Shown piece by piece: positions 40,383 through 49,489 of a DNA stretch of 64,000 nucleotides. The stretch is from positions 434,001-498,000 of the forward strand of contig CAVRVW010000012.1 in the NCBI GenBank assembly GCA_963724695.1. The letters are read 5' to 3'. Source of the DNA: CAVQFD01 sp963724695 (lineage in GTDB: Bacteria; Acidobacteriota; Vicinamibacteria; Vicinamibacterales; CAVVIG01). A program made the position numbers and the translations under genes. The notes under the pieces are model-generated. The model saw nothing but the letters and a program-made list of their open reading frames with translations. It was not told the origin of the DNA and searched no databases. The number at the start of each line of letters is the position of its first letter. Within the stretch, counting starts at the first letter, position 1.

Positions 40383-41240
40383 ATGAGCATTCTGGTGACG
40401 GGCGGCACGGGTACGGTTGGATCGCAGGTCGTCCGCGAGCTCGTCGCGCGGGGCGCGTCGGTCAGGGTGCTCACACGCGACCCTTCGAAGGCGAAGCTTC
40501 CGGCCGGGGTCACGGCCGTTCAGGGCGACCTGACGCAGGCAGACACGGTACGGCGCGTATTCAAGGACGTCGACGCCGCCTTCCTGCTGAACGGCATCTC
40601 GATGTCTGAGGGGCACGAGGGGCTGCTCGCGGTGAGCGGCATGAAGCTCTCGGGCCTCAAGCGGGTGGTCTATCTGTCTGTGCACCAGGTCGACCAGGCG
40701 GCATGGCTTCCCCACTTCGGGGTCAAGGTTGGCATCGAGGAAGGGATCAAACGATCGGGCATTCCGTTCACTATCCTGCGGCCCGACAATTTCTTCCAGA
40801 ACGACTACTGGTACAAGGATGTCATCCTGAACTACGGCATCTATCCCCAGCCGATCGGCGACGTCGGGACCTCACGCGTGGACGTCCGCGACATCGCTGA
40901 AGCAGCGGCGGTCGCGCTCACCTCGACCGGGCACGAAGGCCAGACCTACGACATCGTCGGCCCGGATGTGCTCACTGGCGACACGATCGCGAGGACCTGG
41001 AGTCGAGCGCTCGGGAAACCGGTCGCCTACGGCGGCAACGACCTCGACGCGTGGGAAGCGCAGTCGCTCCAGTACCTCCCGGCGTGGATGGTCTTCGACT
41101 TTCGGATGATGTACGAGCACTTTCAGAAGAACGGGCTCAAGGCATCGCCCGCGGCGCTCACACGAGTGACGGCGCTGCTTGGCCACGCACCGCGCAGCTT
41201 TGAGGCGTTTGTCACCGAAACGGCAGCGGCCTGGAAGTAA
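40383..41240 (+). CDS. NmrA-like NAD(P)-binding protein (atypical SDR)
   Basis: Atypical short-chain dehydrogenase of 285 residues, intact. It has ILVTGGTGTVGSQVVREL as nucleotide-binding motif, VRVLTRDPSKAKL as phosphate-binding strand (suggesting NADP), RVVYLSVHQVDQAA and FTILRPDNFFQN. No YxxxK catalytic pair is seen, as expected for NmrA/azoreductase-like relatives. It stands 52 bases after the cytochrome gene. Confidence 0.83.
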   Translation: MSILVTGGTGTVGSQVVRELVARGASVRVLTRDPSKAKLPAGVTAVQGDLTQADTVRRVFKDVDAAFLLNGISMSEGHEGLLAVSGMKLSGLKRVVYLSVHQVDQAAWLPHFGVKVGIEEGIKRSGIPFTILRPDNFFQNDYWYKDVILNYGIYPQPIGDVGTSRVDVRDIAEAAAVALTSTGHEGQTYDIVGPDVLTGDTIARTWSRALGKPVAYGGNDLDAWEAQSLQYLPAWMVFDFRMMYEHFQKNGLKASPAALTRVTALLGHAPRSFEAFVTETAAAWK

Positions 41241-41255
41241 CCCGAAGCGTCGAGG

Positions 41256-41630
41256 TCAGTCGCCGAGGCCCAGCGAATAACCCCACCAGACGGCGGCGAG
41301 ACCGGCAAGCGTCTGCAGCGCGAGGTTGGAGACTGCGAGGGCGCGCTCACCACCCTGTGTGAGCGTGAGCATGTCGAGCATCAGGCTCGAGAACGTCGTG
41401 AAGCCACCGAGCACGCCCACGAAGACAAACACGCGGGTGACGGGTGCCATTTCCAACCGACCGGACGCAAGCAGACCAGCGAGCGCGCCAATCACCAGCG
41501 AGCCGGAAACATTCACCGCCGCCGTCGCGTACGGCATCGATCGATCGAACAGGTGCGCAAAGAGCAGGTTGACGCCGTGCCGGGCGAGCGACCCGACCGC
41601 GCCGCCGGCCGCGACTGCAAGCCAGATCAC
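41256..41630 (-). CDS. crcB: Fluoride channel FluC (CrcB)
   Basis: 124-residue, four-helix membrane protein that lets fluoride leave the cell. It carries GGAVGSLARHGVN at the N-terminus, the NVSGSLVIGALAG segment with the conserved asparagine, and GVLGGFTTFSSLMLD, the family's phenylalanine-containing pore motif. The start overlaps the stop of the M23 peptidase gene (ATGA on the minus strand). No fluoride riboswitch was recognised upstream. Confidence 0.9.
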   Translation of the reverse strand: MIWLAVAAGGAVGSLARHGVNLLFAHLFDRSMPYATAAVNVSGSLVIGALAGLLASGRLEMAPVTRVFVFVGVLGGFTTFSSLMLDMLTLTQGGERALAVSNLALQTLAGLAAVWWGYSLGLGD

Positions 41631-42496
41631 CGCGCGCGAGCCGCAGGCGGTGCGCCAATCATGGCGATCGCCGAGATGGGATCGACGCGTGCCCCGCCAA
41701 CGCGCAACGCCCAGTGCAGGTGCGGTCCGGTGACACGGCCGGTCGCGCCGACGGCCCCCAGCAGCTGTCGCGGTTCGACCATCGTGCCTTCGGCGACATC
41801 AAGCCTCGAGAGGTGCGCGAACATCGAGAACACTCCCAGGCCGTGATCCACGATGACCGTCTTGCCGGTGAAGAAGAGGTCGCGCGCCGCGACGACCCGG
41901 CCGGCGTTCGGCGCCCGGACCGGCCGGCCCGCCGGGCTCAGAAAGTCCGCGCCGGCATGGGGGCTGCGCGCCTCACCGTTGAAGACGCTGCGGCGTCCGA
42001 AGGCGCTGTTGACCGGGTCCGATACCGGCAGCACGAACGGCGTGCTCCACAGGCGCGCATCGGCCGGCGCCCGATAGACGTCTCTCAAGAAGACCGCCTC
42101 GGCTTCGATCCGCGACTGCGTCGCGGGCGGCGGGTTGACGAAGTCGGGCGACACCCGCAGTCTGCGCGTCTCGAATTGCTTCGGGAAGACGGTGACGATG
42201 CGACTCTCCCGGACGTGGCCCGCACGCAGGTCCGCCTCGGCAACCCACTCGTAGTCGCCCGGTTCGAGATCGAGGTCCAGGCCGACCAGGGCCTGCCAGC
42301 TCCCATCGGCGGCAGGGAACACCGGAACCGGGCTGCCGAACGCCTTGAGCGTGACGCCGGTGGGCGCCTCCGGGAAGGACAGGGTGACGAGAACCAGCTC
42401 GCCGGGTTGGAAGGCCCGAGCCTTCACGGCCATCGTGAGTGCGGCCGGCGCCTGGTGGGCCAGGGCAAGAGCCAGGATCAAGACCAAGTGCGTCAC
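41627..42496 (-). CDS. Exported M23 (LytM) family peptidase
   Basis: 289 residues with a signal peptide, an N-terminal beta-rich domain and a C-terminal LytM domain. The zinc motifs are SPHAGADFLSP (HxxxD) and GPHLHWALRV (HxH), with VIVDHGLGVFSMFAHLSRL between, so the catalytic site is complete. It would cleave peptidoglycan cross-links in the periplasm. The second gene after it, FluC, overlaps by four bases. Confidence 0.9.
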   Translation of the reverse strand: MTHLVLILALALAHQAPAALTMAVKARAFQPGELVLVTLSFPEAPTGVTLKAFGSPVPVFPAADGSWQALVGLDLDLEPGDYEWVAEADLRAGHVRESRIVTVFPKQFETRRLRVSPDFVNPPPATQSRIEAEAVFLRDVYRAPADARLWSTPFVLPVSDPVNSAFGRRSVFNGEARSPHAGADFLSPAGRPVRAPNAGRVVAARDLFFTGKTVIVDHGLGVFSMFAHLSRLDVAEGTMVEPRQLLGAVGATGRVTGPHLHWALRVGGARVDPISAIAMIGAPPAARAR

Positions 42497-42641
42497 GCCC
42501 TTCTCATTCTAAGGAGAAAAGGCGCCCACACGGTGACTTTTGCCTGCGGCGAGGCGTCCTAGTGCCGTGCCTCACGCAGCATCGGCACAAAAAGCTCGCG
42601 CCTTCAGGGCATTTTCTCGGAACCCAGCGCGGTCCCGTACC

Positions 42642-42655
42642 GGCACTGAACTTGC
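42642..42655 (+). promoter_or_regulatory. Candidate sigma-54 promoter
   Basis: GGCAC-TGAAC-TTGC has the GG-N10-GC spacing of a -24/-12 element and matches the consensus at all core bases except the first T. It ends 13 bases before ATG 42669, which would give an almost leaderless mRNA. Single-site evidence only. Confidence 0.3.
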
Positions 42656-42668
42656 CTCCAGCCATTCC

Positions 42669-43073
42669 ATGGCCGACTCGGGTCGTCAGTACGTGGTGGT
42701 CGCGTTCAGCCCTCAGCCCTCGCTCGCGTATTTCATGAAGGGCGTGCTGGACTGTGCGGGGCTCACGGCTATCGCCGCCTCCTCGAACCCTGAGGAGATC
42801 GAGGCGCTCGCGCAGCGGGCCAGGCCTGACGCGGTCGTCTACGACGTGAGCTTCCCGTTTGTGGAGAACTGGGATCGGCTGCAGGAACTGCGCACGCGTC
42901 CGGCTCTGAGCGATATCCCGTTCGTGATCACGACCAGCGAGGCGCAGGAACTCGAACGCCGCGTGGGCGTCTCGACGGCCATCGAATTGTTCTCACGGCC
43001 GAAAGACGTCCAGGAGTTCCAGTCCGCGGTCCGCAGCGCTATCGAGACCGGCGCCCGCGGGCACGCGGCGTAG
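42669..43073 (+). CDS. Stand-alone receiver-like protein
   Basis: 134 residues with the alternating beta/alpha pattern of a CheY-like receiver: VVVAFSPQPSLAYFMKGVL, DAVVYDVSFPFVENW (the phospho-acceptor position reads D in VVYDVS), PFVITTSE and ELFSRPKD where K would normally sit. The acidic pair at the end of strand 1 is not present (AFSP), so phosphorylation may be impaired. It lies alone, with its 3' end overlapping a minus-strand gene by 81 bases. Confidence 0.65.
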   Translation: MADSGRQYVVVAFSPQPSLAYFMKGVLDCAGLTAIAASSNPEEIEALAQRARPDAVVYDVSFPFVENWDRLQELRTRPALSDIPFVITTSEAQELERRVGVSTAIELFSRPKDVQEFQSAVRSAIETGARGHAA

Positions 43074-43709
43074 CCCGGCCACAACCCCTTCGGCTGCCCG
43101 CTCGCGCGCGACCAGCCCGCCTCGCATGCGGGCGGCTTCCCGGCTGTCCAAGTACCATTCCCACGGTTTCTCGTTCCGGATCTCGCTCTGGCGCCAGGCG
43201 CCTCGCATCAGCCCCCGCGGGGCATGCCGGACGGAGCCGAGCAGCAGATGGCCGACCTCGTGAGCGGCCGCCCGGCCGAGCAGCCGGCCGACGCTTGTCG
43301 TTTGGCCGGCCAGCGCCCGGACACGATCGGCGAACACCGTCGCGAGCACGCCGCGCCCCTGCGATACGTCCACCAGCGCAGCGCCCAGCGCCTCTGGCGA
43401 AGCGCTGGCCGGGGCCGACATGAGCCGGACGACCACCTCGCGCGGCTTCAACGGCGCGTCGCAGGGCCCGAGCACGTTCGACGGTCGCGGTGGGGTGCAG
43501 TCGAGCCAGATCACGGCAAGCCCGGCATGCTCGAGGACGTGGCTGCCGGCTTCCCTGGCCTGTTGCATCTCGCCGTCGCGCACGCCCGCCAGGTCGTAAG
43601 TCCGGATCGTCAGCGGCTCGCCCGATCGCGCCTCGGCCGGAGCGTTCGACAAGACCACGAGGCCAGCCGCGCCGGCCATCCACCACCACTTCGGTCCTGT
43701 TCTGAGCAT
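42993..43709 (-). CDS. Exported putative zinc metalloprotease-like protein
   Basis: 238 residues with a hydrophobic N-terminal segment (WWWMAGAAGLVVLSNAPAEA) as signal or anchor and a canonical AAHEVGHLLLG zinc motif (HExxH). RGLMRGAW stands where a Met-turn would be. I recall similar short HEVGH proteins in Acidobacteria as uncharacterised; activity is inferred from the motif only. The C-terminus overlaps the receiver gene on the other strand. Confidence 0.65.
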   Translation of the reverse strand: MLRTGPKWWWMAGAAGLVVLSNAPAEARSGEPLTIRTYDLAGVRDGEMQQAREAGSHVLEHAGLAVIWLDCTPPRPSNVLGPCDAPLKPREVVVRLMSAPASASPEALGAALVDVSQGRGVLATVFADRVRALAGQTTSVGRLLGRAAAHEVGHLLLGSVRHAPRGLMRGAWRQSEIRNEKPWEWYLDSREAARMRGGLVARERAAEGVVAGLRRVPAGAGLDSAADRGLELLDVFRP

Positions 43710-43927
43710 CGTGCCGCCATACTCGGGCGGCCGGCCTCCCAGGAGGAACTGCTTTGTGACGAAGCCGGCGATCGGCGGGCCAGAGCGCCCGAAGGCAGTG
43801 AGCAGCGGTCTTCCGCTGGCCGGCGTTCCCGCGCCCCAGCCGCGTCCAGCGCTCGACTTTCATTGGGACGAACTGCTGAGAACGCGGGACGAGTGCCGTC
43901 CCGGGGGACTCGCGCGCTCCAGGCGTC

Positions 43928-43957
43928 TTGACCACCGGTCGAGATCCCTCGCATAGT
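43928..43957 (+). promoter_or_regulatory. Candidate sigma-70 promoter of the LytS-type kinase
   Basis: TTGACC (43928-43933), an 18-base spacer and CATAGT (43952-43957). The expected transcription start falls on or next to ATG 43964, so the message may be leaderless. This also argues against the upstream TTG 43928 as translation start. Confidence 0.45.
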
Positions 43958-43963
43958 GACCGT

Positions 43964-45091
43964 ATGGCTGCGTCGAAGCCCGTGCCGCGCCGCGCGTTTC
44001 TGGCCATCGCCACGATCTTCGGGGTCTCGTCGACACTCCAGTCGTTCGGATTGGCGTGGCTGCGTCAGGGCGAGGCCATGCCGGAGATGTTGCCGCATCT
44101 GCTGGCCGCGAACATGCTGTATTGGTATGTCCCGGCGCTCCTCGCGCCGGGCATCATGGCCTTTGCCGAGCGGCTGCGGCAGCGCGGCGTTCCCTGGAGG
44201 CGCCAGGCGCTCGTGCACACCGCGGTCGCGCTGGGTTTCTCGGTGGCGCACACTGCCACGATGGCGGTGACCAAGGTCGCGCTCATGCCGGACGAGCCGC
44301 GGCCGGTCTGGTGGAAGTTCTTCCTCGGCGACTACCTCTGGCAGCTCGACTGGCTCGTGATGACGTACCTCTTCATCATCGGCGTCAGCCACGCGCTCGC
44401 GTATCGCCGCGAGTCCGAAGCCGCCGCCGTCAACGGGGCACAGCTCGAGACGCGCCTCGTCCAGGCCCAGCTCCAGTCCCTCCAGCGCCAGCTGCACCCG
44501 CACTTTCTCTTCAACACGCTGAACACGATCTCGGGCCTCATCCACAGCGACCCGAACGCGGCCGATCGCATGATCGATCGGCTGGGCGATCTCCTGCGGA
44601 TGACGCTGCACGTCTCCGGATGTCAGGCGGTCCCGCTCAAGGAGGAGCTCGAGCTGCTCCAGAAGTACGTGGACATCGAACAGACCCGCTTCGGCGATCG
44701 GCTCACCGTCGACATGCACATCGACCCCGAGACGCTCGACGCCCAGGTTCCGCAACTCCTCCTCCAGCCGCTCGTCGAGAACGCCATCCGCCACGGCGTG
44801 GCGCCGAACTCCCGGCCGGGCTGGATTGCCATCCATGCGTCGCGCAGAGGCGACGACCTGACCATCGAGGTTCGCGACAGCGGCAACGGCCTCCCGCCGG
44901 AGCGGCTGGTCGCCTTGAACCGCGGCGTCGGCCTCGACAACACGCGCGCCAGGCTCGAGCACATGTATCGCTCGCGGTTCCGCTTCGTCTTCACCAACCT
45001 CAAGGACGGGTTCTGCGTCACCGTCGGCATTCCATTTCAAGAAGGCCCGCTCGAGGATCAGAGCGAGCGGGTCAGCTCGAGTGCTGCATGA
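43964..45091 (+). CDS. LytS/YehU-type sensor histidine kinase
   Basis: 375 residues: four N-terminal transmembrane segments, then the His_kinase domain with RQLHPHFLFNTLNTISGL (phospho-histidine in the HPHFLFN motif), LQPLVENAIRHGV as N-box, and VRDSGNGL and GVGLDNTRARL as G-boxes of the HATPase. No separate sensor domain is seen outside the membrane part. ATG 43964 is chosen over TTG 43928. It overlaps the LytTR regulator gene by four bases and forms a two-component pair with it. Confidence 0.92.
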   Translation: MAASKPVPRRAFLAIATIFGVSSTLQSFGLAWLRQGEAMPEMLPHLLAANMLYWYVPALLAPGIMAFAERLRQRGVPWRRQALVHTAVALGFSVAHTATMAVTKVALMPDEPRPVWWKFFLGDYLWQLDWLVMTYLFIIGVSHALAYRRESEAAAVNGAQLETRLVQAQLQSLQRQLHPHFLFNTLNTISGLIHSDPNAADRMIDRLGDLLRMTLHVSGCQAVPLKEELELLQKYVDIEQTRFGDRLTVDMHIDPETLDAQVPQLLLQPLVENAIRHGVAPNSRPGWIAIHASRRGDDLTIEVRDSGNGLPPERLVALNRGVGLDNTRARLEHMYRSRFRFVFTNLKDGFCVTVGIPFQEGPLEDQSERVSSSAA

Positions 45092-45859
45092 CTTCAAAAA
45101 TCCGCACGGTCGTCGTCGACGATGAGCCGGTGGCGCGGGCGCGCGTCCTGGCGCTCCTCGGCAAGGAGCATGACATCGAGGTGGTGGGCGAGTACCTCGG
45201 ATGGCACGGAGGCGGTCTCCGCCCTCCGCGACGCCCCGCCGGATCTGCTCTTCCTCGACATCCAGATGGCGGGCATGACCGGGTTCGAGCTGGCGGATGC
45301 GCTCGGGCCGGACCGGATGCCGGCCGTGGTCTTCGTGACGGCCTACGACGAGTACGCCCTGCGGGCCTTCGAGATTCACGCGCTCGATTACCTGCTGAAG
45401 CCGTTCAGCGCCGAGCGATTCCGGTCCGCGCTGAACCACGCCCGCGAGCACTTGATCAAACGAGGCGCCGCGGATAGTGAGGGGCGGGCCGCGTCGGGCG
45501 CTCGACCCGGGGCGCCGCAACCGCCACGGGAGCGTCTGGTCATCCGCTCGAGCGGCCGGATCTATTTCATTCCCATCGCCGACATCGACTGGTGCGAGGC
45601 CGCCGGCAACTACGTCAGGCTCCACGTCGGATCGCAGGCGCATTTCGTCCGCCAGACCATGAGCCACCTCGAGACCGAGCTCGGCTCACCTCGCTTCGCC
45701 CGCATCCACCGCTGTACGATCGTCAACATCAACCGGATCGAGGAGCTTCGCTCCTCGTTCAACGGCGAGTACATCGTCATCCTCAAGGGCGGCACCAGGC
45801 TGACGCTCAGCCGCGGCTACCGCGAGGCCCTCCAGACACGCCTCGGCAAGGCGCTCTGA
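45088..45859 (+). CDS. LytTR-family response regulator
   Basis: Receiver domain (VVVDDEPVARAR, phospho-Asp in LLFLDIQMAGMTG, Lys in YLLKPF) and a C-terminal LytTR DNA-binding domain (IYFIPIADIDWCEAAGNYVRLHV, FARIHRCTIVNINRIEEL). About 257 residues. One frame break at about 45196, inside GEYSDGTEAV, where TAC is followed by an extra C. It acts with the kinase directly upstream; its targets are not visible here. Confidence 0.9.
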
Positions 45860-45992
45860 CGGAAATCCGGCAGCGCGCCACGTCTGGCGCGCCCGCCGTT
45901 TGACACGCGGGCTCCACCCGTGGCCTGATCACCGAAACGCCGGACTCGGGCCACCGTGCCGGCACCTTCCGAGCGCCTTACCAGGAGCGCAC

Positions 45993-46475
45993 ATGCTCTC
46001 AGGCCGATTGCTGCAGTTGATCCAGGCGCACGCGGGTCCCCTCACGCGTGAGGCCATCCAGGATCTCGTCACCAACGCTCGCACGCCAACGTTCCGCCGG
46101 CTTCGCCCCGCGGATCTCGAGGCGCGTGTCTCGGCGCTCTACTACAACCTCGGCAAGTGGATCGGCGACCCCAACGAGAACGCGGTGCGCGAAGAGTACG
46201 AGGAGATGGGACGGTCGCGGTTTCGTGAAGGTGTCCCATTGAGCGAGTTGATCTATGCGGTCATCCTGACCAAAGAGCACCTGCGCCGGTACATCCGGGA
46301 GCACGGCGTGGTGGATTTCGCCGGCGACCGAGTGACGCCTGACGAACTGCTTCCTGTCTCGCTGTACAGCGTCCAGGAGCTGAACTATCAGGTTGGCGCG
46401 TTCTTCGACAGTGCGCTCTACTATCTGGCGCGCGGCTACGAGACCGAGGCCAACAGCCGGCGCCCGGCCGTCTGA
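45993..46475 (+). CDS. Small helical protein, RsbRD N-terminal-like
   Basis: 160 residues, all-helical by composition: LLQLIQAHAGPLTREAIQDLV, ARVSALYYNLGKWIGD, EEYEEMGRSRFREGVPLSELIYAVILTKEHLRRYI. The pattern resembles the RsbRD_N domain found in front of stressosome proteins and some kinases, here standing alone. It is preceded by 133 non-coding bases in which I see no clear signal. Function unknown. Confidence 0.55.
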   Translation: MLSGRLLQLIQAHAGPLTREAIQDLVTNARTPTFRRLRPADLEARVSALYYNLGKWIGDPNENAVREEYEEMGRSRFREGVPLSELIYAVILTKEHLRRYIREHGVVDFAGDRVTPDELLPVSLYSVQELNYQVGAFFDSALYYLARGYETEANSRRPAV

Positions 46476-46536
46476 ACGACTCCCTTCGGTCCGCCGGGCC
46501 ACGTCCGCGCGGACCTCGACCCGGCGGGAGGTCACC

Positions 46537-47272
46537 GTGAAGGTCATCGGGCTCGTCTGCCTTGCAGGACCTGGCATCTGCCACATCGGGCGTACTCTCG
46601 CGCGACGAGACCCGGGCAGAGGACGAAACCCTGACACAGACCGATGCGCACACCGCCGCTCGCCGCCGGATGGTGGACGATCAGATCAAGGCGCGAGGCA
46701 TCCGAAATCCGGCGGTCCTGGACGTCATGGCCCGGGTCCCCCGTCATCTGTTCGTGCCACCCGACGTCCAGGGACGTGCGTACGATGACACGCCGCTCCC
46801 GATCGGTCACGGGCAGACGATCTCGCAACCCTACATCGTCGCGTACATGACCGAAGCGCTCGAAACGTCCCGCGAACACCGCGTCCTCGAGATCGGCACG
46901 GGGTCGGGCTATCAGGCGGCCGTCCTCGCGGAGCTCGTGAACGCGCTCTACTCGATCGAGATCGTGCCCGAGCTCGCCCATGGCGCGGCCCGCGCGCTCG
47001 CCGGCGCCGGCTACCGCAACGTGGAAGTTCGCGAGGGGAACGGCTACCTGGGATGGCCCGAGCGCGCGCCGTTTGACCGCATCATCGTGACCGCGGCGCC
47101 GCCGCAGATTCCGCAGACGCTCGTCGATCAGCTGGCGGTCGGCGGAAGGATGGTCGTGCCGGTCGGCACGCTCCTCCAGGAGATAGTGGTGTTGACCAAG
47201 AACGCGCGCGGCGTGACCGAGACACGCACCATCCCGGTGCGCTTCGTGCCCATGGTCAACGACCCGCGCTAG
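46537..47272 (+). CDS. Protein-L-isoaspartate O-methyltransferase-like protein with likely signal peptide
   Basis: The PCMT core is complete: RRRMVDDQIKARGI, VPRHLFVPPDVQGRAYDDTPLPIGHGQTISQP, VLEIGTGSGYQAAVLAEL (SAM motif), FDRIIVTAAPP and LVDQLAVGGRMVVPVG. Upstream, GTG 46537 opens a hydrophobic stretch VKVIGLVCLAGLASATSG, if the break at 46569/46570 (GG followed by A and C, both Gly) is healed. This looks like an export signal. PCMT repairs isoaspartyl proteins; an exported form would act in the periplasm, where a SAM supply would be puzzling. A cytoplasmic version starting at 46562 is the alternative. Confidence 0.8.
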
Positions 47273-47289
47273 CCGGCGGGCGGCCTGCC

Positions 47290-49294
47290 CTATCGGACGA
47301 TTCTAAAGTTGGACGGCGACGGCGGGTTCGGAGCGTAAGCGGCCACATAGGTCACGGCGCCGCTCGGTGTCGTGATCGCATGGGCAGGGGCTCCACCGTC
47401 CGACCAGGTACCTGAAAGTAGTAGGCGTTCGGAGCGACGGGCTGTGGCGACACCACCCCCAGCGTCCGGACGATGCCGACGACGCTCGTGATGGTGGCCG
47501 GAGTGGCGATGGGCTGGCCGTCGAGCGTGACCTGCAGGCCGGGCGGTATGCGTCGCTCAGCGTGATGGATGACGGTGTTGGGCAGGACGTCGATCGAACG
47601 AGGTCGTCGAGAGACCTGTCGAGTCCGTGGCAGTCAGGTACACGCGGTACCAGACGTTGGCCGACGTTTCGCCGCTGTTCGGGATGACAAATGTCCCGCT
47701 GGCAATGCCTGTCGTGTCCGGCATGGCCGGGTGCGTGTGGGTGTCGTGGTGGAAGTCGATCCGCCACGTGAGCGCGCTCGCCGGCAGCGGCGCCCTGCTC
47801 CGGGTCGTTCCGGCTGCCCGAGAACGACAACGTCGTTCCGGCCGAATATCGAGCGCCGGCGACCGGGCGTCAGGATCGTCGCGGTGGGCGCGCAGGTCGC
47901 TGACGACAGTCAGCGTCGCCGGGTTGCTCGACGACCGGCCCCGCCGAGTTCGTAACACGGCACCGATAGGTGCTGCCGTTGTCTGCGAGGACGGCCGGTG
48001 GCGTCGTGTACGAGGCCGCGGTCGCTCCCGGGATGTCGACGTTGTTCTTCTGCCACTGGTACGACAGCGGCGCCGTGCCGGTAGCGCTCACGGTAAAGGT
48101 CGCGGTGCCGCCGACCGGCACGATGCGATTGACCGGATGCTGCGTAATCTGCGGAAGCGCCGGTGACGCTCGGCACGATCTCGGCCCACGCTGCCGGCTC
48201 CGCGAGCCAGGTAGTAGAGCGACGCCGTCGGGCCCGACTTTGAGATCGACCGGCGATGAGATCGCTCGCCGCAAACGGCGTCGGCGTCGCCGGGCTTGCC
48301 GGATCGATGTAGTAGATCCAGCCGGAGCAGTAGTCGGCGAAGAAGTACTTGCCGATGTACGACGCCGGGAACGTCGGAGTCGACGGGTTGTAGAACGCAC
48401 CGCCGGTGATCGCGCAACCGGTCGGCGTCCCGCCGCTGTGCCGGTAGCTGTAGACGGGATTGGTGAACTGGGGAAAGGTGCCGCGTTGAACGGCGCCCTC
48501 GGTCGTCGGCCATCCGAAGTTCCGTCCGGCACGCGCGTCGTTGATCTCTTCCCACGTCGACCTCCCCGACGTCGTTCACGTAGGTCAGGCCCGTGCCCGG
48601 CTGAACGCTGAAGGTGAACGGATTGCGCAGGCCCAGCGCCCAGATGAGACGGTTCTTCCCGGACGCGGTCGCAGACGAACGGGTTGTCGGTCGGGATCTG
48701 CGCGGTCGGATCCGACGACGGGATTCATGCGGATGATCTTGCCGAGCAGGTTGTTCAAGCGTCTGCGCGTTGCTCCCGTTGGCGTTGTCGCCGTGCGCGG
48801 CGTAGAGCTTGCCGTCCAGGCCGAAGTGCATGCGCGCCGCCGTTGTGGTTGGTCGCGCCGCTCAGGTTGTCGAAGTCGAGCAGGACGACTTCGCTCACCG
48901 CTCGTGTCGACGACATCGCCGTTGGCCGTGAATCGGCTGATTCGGTTGTGCACCGCCGGCGACGTCGCCGTGTAGTAGACGTAGAGGAACTGATTGGTCG
49001 CGAAGTTCGGATCGAATGCGACGCCGAGCAGGCCGCGCTCGCCGGAGGAGTTGACCGACAAGCGTCAGAAACGGCGTGCGAAGGAGCACGCCGTTCTTGA
49101 TGACCCGCAGTTGTCCGCCCTGCTGCGCTGACGAACAGCCGGCCGTCCGGCGCGAACTCCATCGCCGTCGGGTTCGACAGGCCGCTGACGACAGGAACGT
49201 CCTGCAGCCCGGTCGGCAGCCCTGTGGCGGCGCGCCCGGTCTCGATGAGACAGCAGGCGACGATCAGTAGTGCAACGAGTGTCCTTGGGCGCAC
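47290..49294 (-). CDS. Exported PQQ-type glucose/sorbosone dehydrogenase with Ig-like domains
   Basis: Signal peptide (RTLVALLIVACCLIETGRAATG) then a GSDH beta-propeller: GLSNPTAMEFAPDGRLFV, GERGLLGVAFDPNFATN, HFGLDGKLYAAHGDNAN, NPFTFSVQPGTG, NDVGEVTWEEINDARAGRNFGWP. An Ig-like domain follows (ITQHPVNRIVPVGGTATFTV ... SYQWQKNNVDIPGAT ... YRCRVTNSAG). The C-terminal region contains the IDFHHDTHTHPAMPDTTG stretch and ends in a short beta domain. About 665 residues. At least eight frame breaks; those I could resolve are GTC/GTG, GGT/GGG, GCG/GCC, CTT/CTG and GCA/GCG pairs. Sugar oxidation with PQQ is the family role; the substrate is unknown. Confidence 0.8.
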
Positions 49295-49489
49295 AGGATC
49301 CCTTCTGGCCTCTTGCGCCGGGGCAAGAACCGTTCCCCAGTCCAGCAAGCGGCCAGCGCCAGTTTTCTTAGGAAACCTGCAGGTGGAGTTTCAGTACTGT
49401 CTCGACTTCGACACTTCGGAGTGCACCGGGCTCAAGGGCGCGGTACCCAAAACCGGGTCGAGACAACACCACGGGTACACTCTGGGCCA
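49295..49489. promoter_or_regulatory. Divergent intergenic region with inverted repeat
   Basis: The region between the sugar dehydrogenase and MFS gene starts. It holds a 9-bp inverted repeat, TGTCTCGAC (49398-49406) and GTCGAGACA (49457-49465), 50 bases apart. This could be an operator pair or a long-armed hairpin. No clear promoter boxes were found. Confidence 0.4.

Noticed and set aside
41240..42670. Fluoride riboswitch upstream of the FluC gene
   Set aside because: The FluC gene starts inside the upstream M23 gene, and no riboswitch-like fold could be recognised in the short space before the operon.
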